Below the pieces are notes generated by a model that had not been told where the DNA came from, searched no databases, and was given only the letters and a program-made list of their open reading frames with translations. Source: Triticum aestivum (lineage: Eukaryota > Streptophyta > Magnoliopsida > Poales > Poaceae). Taken from it: a stretch of DNA of 64,000 nucleotides. The position numbers and the translations under genes are program-made. Below, in pieces: positions 46,896 to 56,893 of the stretch. Within the stretch, counting starts at the first letter, position 1, and each line of letters begins with the position of its first letter. The DNA lies in contig NC_057807.1 in NCBI RefSeq assembly GCF_018294505.1, forward strand, positions 172,213,498 through 172,277,497, read 5' to 3'.

Positions 46896-47312
46896 CTTAG
46901 GCGAGTGCTTGGACTGCAGCTAAGCCCCCGAGTGAAAGTCTGGCTTGTCACTCGGTAGGATTTTGTTCAAACTTAGGCGAGCACTGGGCTGCAGCTAAGC
47001 CCCCGAGTGGAAGTCTGGCTTACCATTCGGTAGGATTTCATTGAAACTTAGGCGAGCACTGAGCTGCAGCTAAGCCTCCAAGTGGAAGTCTGGCTTACCA
47101 CTCGGTAGGGTTTTATTGAAACTTAGGCGAGTGCTTGGACTGCAGCTAAGCCTCCGAGTAGAAGTCTGGCTTCTCACTCGGTAGGATTTTATTGAATCTT
47201 AGGCGAAACGGATTCGCAGCTAAGCCCCCGAGTGAGAGGCTGGCTCATCACTCGGTAAGGATTTTTTACAAACTTAGGCGAAACGGATTCGCGGCTAAGT
47301 CACCCACTGAGG
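46896..47312 (+). repeat. Tandem array A': five and a half units of 75-76 bp
   Basis: A-type units with a different tail (AAGTCTGGCTTNTCACTCGG) start at 46896, 46972, 47047, 47122, 47198 and 47273. The last two have GCGAAACGGATTCGC in place of GCGAGCACTGGGCTGC. Confidence 0.93.
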
Positions 47313-47432
47313 GGGAAATTTTTACTGATCAAAATAAAAGTGACAAAAATCATTGGGGAAAATATGACACTATTATCTTGCAAAACATGGACTACAGAAG
47401 TACTTTTATTACAACTCATCCGAGTGATAAAC

Positions 47433-48746
47433 TTAAGTGTAAAATGGGCGGAGTAGTTCCGCGTTCCAAGCTCGGGGCTCGTCGATATTATGTTCGACGT
47501 TGTAAAGATGGTACGCCCCATTGTGGAGGACCTTGGTGACGATGAAGGTTCCTTCCCAAGAAGGAGCAAGCTTGTGTTGTTTGTGTTGATCCACTCGGAG
47601 AACTAAATCCCCCTCCTGGAAGGCTCGACTCTTCACGTTTCTGGCATGGAAGCGACGGAAGTCTTGTTGGTAAATGGTCGATCGGATCAGAGCCATCTCC
47701 CTTTCTTCCTCTAAGAGGTCGACTGCGTCTTGTCGCGCTTGTTCAGCTTTTGCTTCGTTGTAAAGTTCAACTCGAGGAGCATTGTGGAGAAGATCGCTCG
47801 GCAGAACTGCTTCAGCTCCATAGACCAAGAAGAATGGAGTTCTTCCTGTTGACCGATTAGGTGTGGTCCGCAGTCCCCAAAGCACCGAGGGAAGTTCGTC
47901 GACCCATGCTCCAGCCGCATGTTTGAGATCACGCATCAGTCGGGGTTTCAACCCTTTAAGGATCAGGCCATTGGCTCGCTCTGCTTGTCCATTCGACTGC
48001 GGATGGGCGACTGAAGCGTAGTCGACTCGTGTGCCTTGAGAGTTGCAGAAATCTCTGAATTCCTCCGAGTCAAAGTTCGACCCATTATCTGTAATGATGC
48101 TGTGCGGGACTCCATATCTGAATATTAGTTCCCTGATGAAGCTAACTGCAGTACCGGCGTCGAGGTTCTTGATGGGTTTTGCCTCAATCCACTTGGTGAA
48201 CTTGTCGACTGCTACCAGTACATGAGTAAAACCGCTTCAACCTGTTCTCAAGGGGCCAACCATATCCAATCCCCACACTGCGAAGGGCCAGACGAGTGGA
48301 ATGGTCTTCAGAGCTGATGCAGGCTTGTGTGACATATTCGAGTAGAGCTGACATCCTTCGCACTTGTCCACTATTTCCTTTGCCATCTCGTTCGCCTTTG
48401 GCCAGTAAAATCCGACTCGGTATGCTTTGGCCACGATGGTCCGAGAGGACGCATGATGACCACAGGTCCCCGAGTGGATATCATCAAGGATGATTCGACC
48501 TTCTTCTGGCGTTATGCACTTCTGACCAACTCCGGTCACGCTCTCTCTGAACAACTGTCCTTTGATTACGGTAAAGGCTTTGGATCGACGGACGATCTGT
48601 CGGGCCTCTTCCTCATCATCCGGGTGCTCTTTTCTCAGGATATACGCGATATATGGAACTGTCCAGTCGGGAATGACCACTAAGACCTCCATGACCAAGT
48701 CGACCACTGCTGGGACCTCAACCTCAGTCGGGTCTGTGGCACTCTT
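47433..48746 (-). pseudogene. Integrase of the Tat element
   Basis: The upstream part (48707-48237) has the zinc-binding H-S-G-T-C-G-H-H and C-E-G-C, then W-G-L-D-M-V-G-P, entering the core. A TGA at 48234-48236 follows directly. The frame then stays open to 47433 and contains V-D-K-F-T-K-W, I-T-D-N-G-S-N-F and N-G-Q-A-E-R-A-N, so all three DDE residues are present. The C-terminal part has G-D-L-V-L-R and L-A-P-S-W-E-G-T-F-I-V. A TAG at 48747-48749 separates it from RNase H. The enzyme would insert the cDNA into chromosomes with a 5-bp duplication. Confidence 0.9.
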
Positions 48747-48749
48747 GGG

Positions 48750-50642
48750 CTATGGAGCTTCTTCGGTGAAAGGATCTTCTTTGACTGATGGAGTATGGAT
48801 ATGCTCCAAGAACACGCCACTCGGAATGGCTTCTCTCTTGGAACCTATTTTTGCTAGATCATCAGCTGCTTGATTTTTCAGTCGGGGTATGTGATGGAGC
48901 TCTAACCCCTCAAACTTCTTTTCCAGCTTCCTCACTGCATTGCAATATCTAGTCATGGCTGGGCTTCTCACGTCCCACTCCTTCATCACTTGGTTGACCA
49001 CTAAATCCGAGTCGCCATAAACCATAAGGCGACGGACGCCGAGTGAAATGACCATGCGCAACCCATATAGAAGGGCCTCGTACTCTGCTTCATTGTTGGA
49101 GGAATCAAAGTGAATCTGGAGCACATATCTGAGCTTATCTCCTCTGGGGGAAACCAAGACCACCCCAGCACCGGAACCATTCAGCATCTTAGAGCCATCA
49201 AAGAACATGGTCCAATGCTCCGAGTGAACTTCAGTCGGCTGCTGTTGTTCAATCCACTCGGCGAGGAAATCTGTTATTGCCTGGGACTTAATGGCTTTCT
49301 TTGCCTCAAACTTGATATCAAGGGGAAGAAGTTCAATCGCCCATTTCGCCACCCGACCAGTTGCATCTCTGTTATGCAGAATCTCTGAAAGTGGAGCGTC
49401 GCTGACGACTGTGATGGAATGATCAGAGAAATAGTGAGCAACCTTCTTTGTGGTCATGTATATCCCATACACAAGCTTCTGATGATGAGGGTATCTCTGC
49501 TTGGATGGAGTTAAAACTTCAGACAGATAGTACACTGGGCGCTGAACTTTGAAGGCTTTCCCTTCTTCTTCCCGCTCGACCGTAAGTACTATACTGACGA
49601 CTTGTCCTGTGGCTGCGATATAAAGCAACAGAGGCTCTTTACTGATTGGAGCAGCAAGCACCGGCTGGGTGGAGAGCAGAGCTTTTAGCTCGGTAAACGC
49701 TGCATCAGCTTCTGGAGTCCACTCGAACTTGTCTGCCTTCTTCATCAGTTGGTAAAGAGGCAATGCCTTTTCACCGAGTCGTGAGATGAATCGACTTAAT
49801 GCGTCCAAGCATCCAGTAAGCTTCTGGACATCGTGCACTCGCACAGGGCGTTTCATTCGGAGAATAGTGCCAATCTTCTCTGGATTAGCGTCGATCCCTT
49901 GTTCGGAAACAAGAAAACCGAGTAACTTGCCACCAGGAACTCCAAATGTGCACTTTGATGGATTGAGCTTGATATCATACCTTCTGAGGTTGGCAAATGT
50001 TTCGGCGAGGTCAGTGAGCAGGTCGGAACCTTTTCGTGACTTGACCACGATATCATCCATATACGCTTCCACATTCCGACTGATTTGAGTGAGCAAACAC
50101 TTCTGAATCATTCGCATAAATGTGGCTCCGGCATTCTTGAGGCCGAATGGCATGGTGATATAGCAGAAGCACCCGAATGGAGTGATGAAAGCTGTTTTTA
50201 TCTCATCGGGTCCGTACAGACGGATCTGATGGTACCCGGAATAGGCGTCTAGAAAAGACAATCTCTCGCATCCCGCGGTCGATTCAACAATTTGATCAAT
50301 GCGAGGGAGAGGAAAATGATCTTTCGGGCAGGCCCGATTGATGTGCTTGAAATCAATGCACATGCAGAGTGATTTGTCCTTCTTAGGAACCATGACGACA
50401 TTAGCGAGCCACTTGGAGTGGTATATCTCTCGGATAAATTCTGCCGCCAACAGTCGAGCCACTTCCTCACCAATAGCCTTTCTCTTGTGGACGGCGGACC
50501 GTCGAAGATGCTCTTTAACTGGTTTAGCTGATGAATCGACTCTAAGACGATGCTCAGCCAGTTCCCTGGGAACACCTGGCATGTCAGCTGGCTTCCATGC
50601 AAAAATGTCCCAGTTCTCACGGAGGAACTGGATGAGCGCTTC
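48750..50642 (-). pseudogene. Reverse transcriptase and dual RNase H of the Tat element
   Basis: This is the largest intact block (610 codons from the first ATG at 50582, open up to 50642). RT motifs include M-V-P-K-K-D-K-S-L, F-L-D-A-Y-S-G-Y-H-Q, M-P-F-G-L-K-N-A-G and the catalytic A-Y-M-D-D-I-V-V-K-S. RNase H follows, with H-H-Q-K-L-V-Y-G. The extra archaeal-type RNase H begins M-F-F-D-G-S-K and has N-N-E-A-E-Y-E-A-L and G-D-S-D-L-V-V-N-Q. Two RNase H domains in this order mark the Tat lineage. It is bounded by TAG codons at 50643-50645 and 48747-48749, so it is part of a broken polyprotein rather than a separate gene. Confidence 0.93.
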
Positions 50643-50645
50643 TTC

Positions 50646-51638
50646 CTATTTCGGGTCGAGTGTTGTGGAGATGTGGGTCGGGGCTGCATTGGGGTCGGTC
50701 GGGTGAATGTGGACAGGTTTCGTCTCACTGGATGACTGAAATGCAGATTCTGTGGTGGGCTTCTTGGATCGCAGCAAATCACTCGGATCTGCGTTTTGCC
50801 TGTATTCTTCAAACTCGACCGCTGTCACCTGGGAATCGGCAATCTTTGAGCCCTTCTGAAAACACTCTTCTGCCTTTTTCCGATCACCGGTGACAGTGAT
50901 CACTCCTTTGGGACCGGACATCTTCAGTTTGAGGTACACGTAACATGGTCGAGCCATGAACCGTGCGTAAGCTGGTCTCCCCAAAATGGCGTGGTACGCG
51001 CTCTGAAAATCCACGACCTCAAACGTCAACTTCTCTTTGCGAAAATGTTTTGAATCACCAAACACCACGTCCAGAGCTATTTGGCCAAGTGACTCGGCTT
51101 TCTTTCCTGGTATAACTCCATGAAAGCTCATGTTACTTTTGCTCAGTCGGGACATCGGAATGCCCATTCCCTTCAGTGTGTCTGCATACAATAAGTTCAG
51201 TCCGCTACCACCGTCCATCAGCACTTTTGTCAGTCGAGTGCCTTCGACAACTGGGTCGACCACCAAAGCTTGCCTCCCAGGGGTGGCAATATGAGTCGGG
51301 TGATCAGACTGGTCGAATGTGATGGGTGTTTGGGACCATCTTAGATAACTTGGTTTCGCTGGGGCAACCATGTTCACCTCATGATTAATGACCTTCAGTC
51401 GGCTCTTGCTTTCCACATCTGCGAAGATCATCAGAGTGGAGTTGACATGCGGGTATCCTCCCTCACTGTCCTCCTTGTCTTCAGCCTTGTCCGACTCCTT
51501 TTCCTTGTCCTTGGACTGCTTTCCTTGGAACTGCTGGATCAGGAGTCGACACTGGCGAGTGGTATGCTTCGGGTAAATAATGTTGCCCTCTTCATCTTTC
51601 TTCGTGTGGATGTGACACGGCATATCCATCACGTCGTT
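50646..51638 (-). pseudogene. Protease region of the Tat element
   Basis: The frame runs between a TAA (51639-51641) and a TAG (50643-50645). It starts in the gag tail (H-T-T-R-Q-C-R-L-L-I, a Lys/Glu-rich linker), then has P-I-T-F-D-Q-S-D-H-P, V-L-M-D-G-G-S-G-L-N-L-L-Y (active site), H-A-I-L-G-R-P-A-Y and Y-L-K-L-K-M-S-G-P-K-G-V-I. It parallels the protease of the outer element at 35107-35838, showing a shared ancestry of the two families. Confidence 0.9.
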
Positions 51639-51641
51639 TCC

Positions 51642-53284
51642 TTATTTATCCTTCACCTTCTTAGGGTTCCAGGATCCTTTGGGTTTTCCTTTGAACTTTC
51701 CCTGAGTCACGGCCAGAGCCTCTCCAGGAGCTGCTGGTTCAGCCTTCCGTTTCTGCTTCCGACTAGTGTTTCCCTTCTCCGACTGACTCGGCTTGTACTT
51801 GCTGCTTCGGAGTCGGACTTCCTCTTCTCCGTTGGCGTACTTGGTAGCAATCTCCATCATCCGACTCAGGGTCATGTCTCCGGTTCGACCAAACTTCAAA
51901 CTCAATTCTCTGTTCTTGACACCATCCTTGAAGGCGCAGACTGCCTGATGATTAGACACGTTCTCCATGGTATGATGCAAAGTGATCCATCTCTGAATAT
52001 ACTCTCTGAGAGTTTCATTCGTCTTCTGCACACAGACTTGCAGCTCTGTCAATCCAGCTGGTCGCTTGCAAGTTCCTTCAAATGTTCTGACGAACACTCG
52101 GGACAGATCTTCCCAAGTGTAAATGCTGCTAGCAGGTAACTGATTCAACCATGCTCTGGCAGAACCTTCCAACATGAGGGGCAAGTGCTTCATAGCCACC
52201 TCGTCATTCCCACCACCAATCTGAACCGCCACTCGGTAGTCCTCAAGCCAGGTTTCAGGCTTAGACTCACCAGTGAACTTGCTTACTCCGGTTGCCAACC
52301 TGAAGTTGGGGGGAATCACCGCGGCTCTGATAGACCTGCTGAAACATTCTGGACCAGAAACATGCACTCGACTGCTCGTGGGCGCATCTCTGTCGGGGCC
52401 GCCCCGATGGGCTCTGTTTCGGTCGACCAAGCCTTGCACGATGATGGATCGCGCATCGAAGCCTGGTTCCCGGGGGTCGACTGGAGCTCTTCGCCCCACA
52501 CTGAGTTGACGCCTATCATCTTGCTACCGAGGAGCGTAAGACCCACCCCTCGGGGGGGGGAAGTGGGCACTCGACGCCTATCATCACGGTCGTGTCGGTC
52601 ACCGTACCGGTCTCGCCGATTCTCGCGTCCTTCACGCTGCGGAGGCGATCTAGGACTGTGAGCCGACTGAACCGTATTCGCAGCGACGGATCGACTGTGA
52701 ATTCTGTTGCGTGACTGCGACACAGCTGAATTCTGATCTCCTGCTGCCCGGAGCAAATCTCTGATCTGCATCAAGCCTCTGCCAGCTTCCGACTGAGAGG
52801 GCTGGATGGACTCTGCTATACGGGTTGCAGCTGCTAAATTCTGAACCGGGGTTCGATATACCTGAGTCGGCGGGAAGAGTTGACGTTGATTGGCGTCTGG
52901 AACTCGTTGCCGCGCGCGCTCGTCGAGTGCTCGCTGAAGGTTCTCCAGACGAGCGCGTTCAGCCAAGTTGGCCAAACGTGCCTCCTCCAAGGCGCGAGCC
53001 TCGGGGGTTTCTCCCGCGATGGGAGTATGCAGGGCATCCATGTTCCTGCGGCGAAGCTCTTCCCTCTGTAGAGAGTCGAGTGGCTCGGGCTGGTACTCTT
53101 CGTGGCCTTGTGCGGGGCCGCCTCCATCGTCTACTCCACCTTCGTGGGCGAAGCCAGGAGGACTGCGAGGTCCGTTGACCATCAAGATTTCCACCGCCGG
53201 ATCACTGCTATCGCACTCGGATGCAGTCTCTATGGAGCCAGTCGAACAGGTCGTAGAGAGATTCGTCGGGCTCGATTGCCGCAA
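51642..53284 (-). pseudogene. Gag of the Tat element, frameshifted at a G run
   Basis: The N-terminal frame (53284-52316) is charged and Arg-rich with a helical part (E-E-A-R-L-A-N-L-A-E-R-A-R-L). The gag domain frame (52499-51642) has K-F-T-G-E-S-K-P-E-T-W-L-E-D-Y, A-R-A-W-L-N-Q-L-P, W-E-D-L-S-R-V-F and ends K-P-K-G-S-W-N-P-K-K. The two frames need a one-base shift. The run of G at 52551-52560 lies in the overlap and is the likely site. Gag would form particles and bind element RNA. Confidence 0.88.
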
Positions 53285-53640
53285 CTTGGGTGGTGGCCGT
53301 CTGGCGAGCCACCGCGTGCCTCACCCACCGCTGGAGTCTCGACCGACCAGAGCGCTTGCGCTGGCGGGAGACCGGGAGGGTGATCAATAAGGGAGTCGAC
53401 CGATATGGAGTCGACGGTTGCCGCAGCAGAACGCCGTGGACACATGCGCGAAAATGCATCGCACCGCGGACGGGGAGCGCATCAACGTCGAGTGGAGCCT
53501 CCTGGAGCCAAGCGGAGTCGTCGGCGACGAAGGTGAGAGCGCCGAGACGGATCTCACGACCCTCGACCAAAACTCCACCAGTAACCATGATGAAAGTAAT
53601 CGGAAGAATCACAACTTCTCCAAAAATCGCTAAAACACCG
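53285..53640 (-). other. Leader of the Tat element
   Basis: This stretch lies between the primer site and the gag frame. Short frames are present on both strands with no recognised product. It would be the 5' untranslated leader or the extreme N terminus of gag. Confidence 0.45.
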
Positions 53641-53660
53641 GCCCCATGGTGGGCGCCAAC
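53641..53660 (-). other. Primer binding site of the Tat element
   Basis: On the minus strand GTTGGCGCCCACCATGGGGC directly follows the 5' LTR. Primer sites with the TTGGCGCC core are common in plant Gypsy elements. Confidence 0.75.
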
Positions 53661-54184
53661 TGTCGTGGTTCTAAGTCTGACAGTAGAGTGGGGGTAGGTA
53701 TGGAGAGGCAAGGTCTTAGCTATGGAGAGGTTGTAAACACAAGAGATGTACGAGTTCAGGCCCTTCTCTGAGGAAGTAAAAGCCCTACGTCTCGGAGCCC
53801 AGAGGCGGTCGAGTGGATTATGTGTATATGAATTACAGGGGTGCGAACCCTTCACACTGAGGTGGGGGTGGCTTATATAGTGCCTGCCAGACCCCTCCGG
53901 CCCTCAGTAATGCAGGGTTCAAAGTACATTAAGTCTGGGGCGTTACTGGTAATGCCCCACATAAAGTGTCTTAACTACCATAAAGTCTACTTAATTACAG
54001 ACCGTTGTAGTACAGAGTGCCACTTGACCTCCTGGTGATCGAGTGAGTCTTCATGGTCGAGTCCTTCAAGTCAGTCAAGTGGAGTCCTCGTAAGTCGACT
54101 GGAAGGTGATCTCTTCTAAGGGCGTCCTTGGGTAGGGTATTTAGATCAGGTCTATGACCCTACCCTAGGTACATGACTCCATCA
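53661..54184 (-). repeat. LTR of the Tat element (5' LTR in its own sense, 524 bp)
   Basis: It has the same ends as 40834-41357 and equal length. A minus-strand TATATAAG is at 53872-53879, which would drive gag-pol. Confidence 0.95.
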
Positions 54185-54189
54185 CTACC

Positions 54190-54347
54190 CATATCATCAA
54201 TATCAATCAAGCAAGAGTAGGGTTTTACCTCCATCGAGAGGGCCCGAACCTGGGTAAAAACATCGTGTCCCTTGTCTCCTGTTACCATCCACCTAGACGC
54301 ACAGTTCGGGACCCCCTACCCGAGATCCGCCGGTTTTGACACCGACA
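54190..54347 (+). repeat. 3' LTR of the outer Gypsy element, second part (158 bp)
   Basis: It resumes with CATATCATCAATATC and ends ACACCGACA before GCGTC. Together with 40520-40833 it gives 472 bp, equal to the 5' LTR. Two substitutions were seen. Confidence 0.95.
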
Positions 54348-54352
54348 GCGTC

Positions 54353-54587
54353 CCACTCAAAAATATCAAATGCATGTCTTCTGGCTAACATCAATGAGCA
54401 AATTTTGACAAGGTTTTCCGATTCCAGTATATTAAACTAATGTCTTCTTGCTAACATCAGTGATTAAACTTTGACAAGCTTTTCCCATTCAAAATATTTA
54501 ATGCATATGATCGTGGAGTCCTGTCATGGCTTCTTGTACTTGTTTGGGCACTTTTTGCCCACTGCACTCCATGTGTTGTAGAGTTGC
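54353..54587. repeat. Right flank of the Gypsy insertion with a two-unit tandem repeat (about 67 bp)
   Basis: ATGTCTTCTGGCTAACATCA...TTTTGACAAGGTTTTCC and ATGTCTTCTTGCTAACATCA...TTTGACAAGCTTTTCC occur about 67 bases apart (54374-54505). Nothing else is recognised. Confidence 0.6.
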
Positions 54588-54770
54588 CTATGCTCTCTGC
54601 ATACTAGTCATGTCACCAGCGTCTACTAATACTCTGTAAAGCTTCTCGGTCATTCCTTCTGTAATGTAGTGCAAATAGTGACTGCTTCTTTCTGCAAAGT
54701 GGAATGACCAACTGGACCCAGTAATGCAGCAGTTTGCCTTGGACACATTGGCTCCTTTTGTGCAGTTCAA
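54588..54770 (-). CDS. Candidate terminal exon E2-4 (x-N-C-T-K type), 60 codons
   Basis: The minus strand reads GATTTTAG then TTGAACTGCACAAAAGG: a good 3' splice site followed by codons L-N-C-T-K. The frame stays open for 60 codons, includes K-A-N-C-C-I-T-G-S and ends M-Q-R-A. It is the longest of the related terminal blocks and the farthest from the first exon at 57.6-57.9 kb. No known protein family is recognised. It could instead be part of a non-coding RNA. Confidence 0.35.
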   Translation of the reverse strand: MNCTKGANVSKANCCITGSSWSFHFAERSSHYLHYITEGMTEKLYRVLVDAGDMTSMQRA

Positions 54771-55167
54771 CTAAAATCAAAGTCGGAATAAAACCAAGCT
54801 TTAATTTTGATATCCCTGTAAGCAACAATAGGTATAAGGGAAACAATTACTGAGAAATAACGGTTGATGACTTGTACTCCCAGAAGAAAAGCATCTACTG
54901 ATCTACCTTATCTTAATGGGAAACAAAGCAGGAGAGCGGCAATTCTCCATCAGTGTGATTCATTCATATTTACTGAGACATTATCTTAACAATGCCTTGT
55001 TTCAACATGTATAAAGAACGACAAAGCAGAAAAGTACTATTCCTAAAACAATGGAACTGATTCATTTTAACAGAGACATTATCTTAACAATACCATGGTT
55101 AAACATGTAGAAAGAACTACAAAGCAGGATAGTACCATTCCTAAAACAATGCGACTGATTCGTTTTA

Positions 55168-55712
55168 ACAGAGGCAAAAAAGGAATCAATTACCGGCCAA
55201 TAAAGGAGGATGAAACATGCGGCCACAAAAATGGTAATCCCGCCAATCCCTAACAAGTGTTGTAGTTTTGAACTAAGATTCAGTAGTTAATTAATTCTGA
55301 TGTGGCATTGCTTAATTTTACCAGCAGCATTAGATTGACAAAAAGTATAAACAGTTCTAGGGAGAGTGGGCGCAACAACAGCATGTGCTTCCATCTACTT
55401 ATAAAGGGGGTGATACAGAGTTTTGTTGTAACAAAGAAACAAGCATCATATCTGGGTTGGAACAATTTTTGCTCACTTAATGGTAAAAGACAACAGTTCA
55501 ATAGCTTCAATTCAACATTTATCCAAAACAGTACCAATACAAGTAGCACAACATCTCAAAGCACACTGCAGCATCATGTGGATGAAAGTCAGTACTGACC
55601 TTTCTTTACCAAGATTTGAAATAGCTCACGAGGAATACTGGAAACATATCCCAGCACATATGTGAAATCTCGATCACCTTTTGTGCAGTTCCACCAAAAT
55701 TAAGCAAAGTCG
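55168..55712 (-). repeat. Repeat unit R1 with terminal exon E2-3 (splice site lost)
   Basis: The unit runs from AACAGAGGCAAAAAAGGAATC to the conserved TTTTGTGCAGTTCCACC block. On the minus strand the acceptor reads TTTTGG instead of TTTTAG/TTTCAG before GGAACTGCACAAAA (first exon base about 55693), so it is probably unusable. The frame after N-C-T-K would read G-D-R-D-F-T-Y-V-L-G and stop after about 34 codons. The middle about 70 bases differ from R2 and R3 while the flanks match. Confidence 0.65.
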
Positions 55713-55822
55713 CCGGTGTCACATTCAAGTTGAACTGCATAAAACACTCTTAAAACAAAAGTGTTTCGCGTAGCGAAGCGAAATGTTGCAATAGCAACAA
55801 GTTGAATAGATATCCCTATTTA

Positions 55823-56347
55823 AACAGAGGCAAAAAAGGAATCAACTACTATTAATAAAGGAGGATGAAACATGCAGCCACAAAAATGGCAATCCCGCCA
55901 ATCCCTAACAAGTGTTGTAGTTTTGAAATAAGATTCAGTAGTTAATTCTGAGAGTGGCATTGCTTAATTTTACCAGCGGCATTAGATTAACGAAAAGCAT
56001 AAACAGTTCAAGGGGAGAGTGGGTGGAACAACAATATGTTCTTCCATCTACTTATAAAGGGGGTGATGCAGAGTTTGTTGTAACAAAGTAACAAGCATCA
56101 TGTCTAGGTTGGTTCCATTTTTGTTCACTACTTAATGAGAAAAGACAGCAATACAATAGCTTCAATTCAACATTTATTTAAAACAGTACCAATACAAGTA
56201 GCACAACATCTCAAAGCACACTACCCAATCATGTGGATGAAGGCCTGTACTGACCTTTCATGAGAAGACCAACATAAGATACGAATCTACCAACACGAAT
56301 AGGAAATCCGATCTCGTTTTGTGCAGTTGCACTGAAATCAAGCAAAG
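55823..56347 (-). repeat. Repeat unit R2 with candidate terminal exon E2-2
   Basis: It is highly similar to R3. The minus-strand acceptor GATTTCAG precedes TGCAACTGCACAAAACG (first exon base 56331). The N-C-T-K frame ends after R-D-R-I-S-Y-S-C-W. The spacer to R3 is shortened compared with that between R1 and R2. Confidence 0.7.
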
Positions 56348-56359
56348 TGTTAACGTTGT

Positions 56360-56893
56360 TTAAACAGAGGAAAAAAAGGAATCAATTATTGGCTAATAAA
56401 GGAGGATGAAACATGCGGCCACAAAAATGGTAATCCCGCCAATGCCTAACAAGTGTTGCAGTTTTGAAATAAGATTCAGTAGTTAATTCTGAGAGTGGCA
56501 TTGCTTAATTTTACCAGCGGCATTAGATTAACAAAAAGCATAAACAGTTCCAGGGGAGAGTGGGCGCAACAACAATATGTGCTTCCATCTACTTATAAAG
56601 GGGGTGATGCAGAGTTTGTTGTAACAAAGCAACAAGCATCATGTCTGGGTTGGTCCCACTTTTGATCACTACTTAATGGGAAAAGACAGAAATACAATAG
56701 ATTCAATTTAACATTTATTTAAAACAGTACCAATATAAGTAGCACAACATCTCAAAGCACACTGCACAATCATGTGGATGAAGGCCTATACTGACCTTTC
56801 CTGAGACGACCATGATAAAATACGAATCTACCAACACGAATAGGAAATCCAATCTCGTTTTGTGCAGTTGCACTGAAATCAAGCAAAGTGTTT
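56360..56893 (-). repeat. Repeat unit R3 with candidate terminal exon E2-1
   Basis: It starts AACAGAGGAAAAAAAGGAATC and ends with TGCACTGAAATCAAGC. The acceptor GATTTCAG lies before first exon base 56872, and the N-C-T-K frame ends R-D-W-I-S-Y-S-C-W. A 44-base GTAGCGAAGCGAAATG-type spacer follows, as after R1. A partial fourth unit begins at about 56946. Confidence 0.7.

Larger units (their letters stand above)
40834..54184 (-). mobile_element. Tat-lineage (Retand/Ogre-related) Gypsy LTR retrotransposon
   Basis: The element is 13,351 bp on the minus strand and flanked by CTACC at 40829-40833 and 54185-54189. It has gag, D-G-G type protease, RT, two RNase H domains, integrase, then tandem repeats and an antisense intron-containing gene before the 3' LTR. 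The second RNase H and the antisense ORF define the Tat lineage. The LTRs are each 524 bp with about nine substitutions. Each coding block is interrupted by single stops, so this copy is a recent but dead autonomous-type element. Confidence 0.94.
20949..54347 (+). mobile_element. Gypsy LTR retrotransposon lacking RT and integrase (Fatima-like), with two nested elements
   Basis: The element starts TGAGGGAGTCCTGGAC and ends GACACCGACA. GCGTC flanks it at 20944-20948 and 54348-54352. Its own length, after removing the two nested elements and their duplications, is about 8.97 kb. It carries gag and protease on the plus strand and a multi-exon antisense gene, but no reverse transcriptase, RNase H or integrase. 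The LTR and leader (TTGGTGCTTTCATTGAGAG) resemble the Triticeae Fatima group. That name is from memory and should be treated as likely, not certain. Confidence 0.92.

Noticed and set aside
46743..46958. Frame of 71 codons in tandem array B
   Set aside because: The reading is simply the 71-bp unit translated; the period is not a multiple of three and no conserved protein results.
45732..47312. Regular arrays considered as a CRISPR-like array
   Set aside because: The repeats are head-to-tail units with no unique spacers, in a plant retrotransposon.
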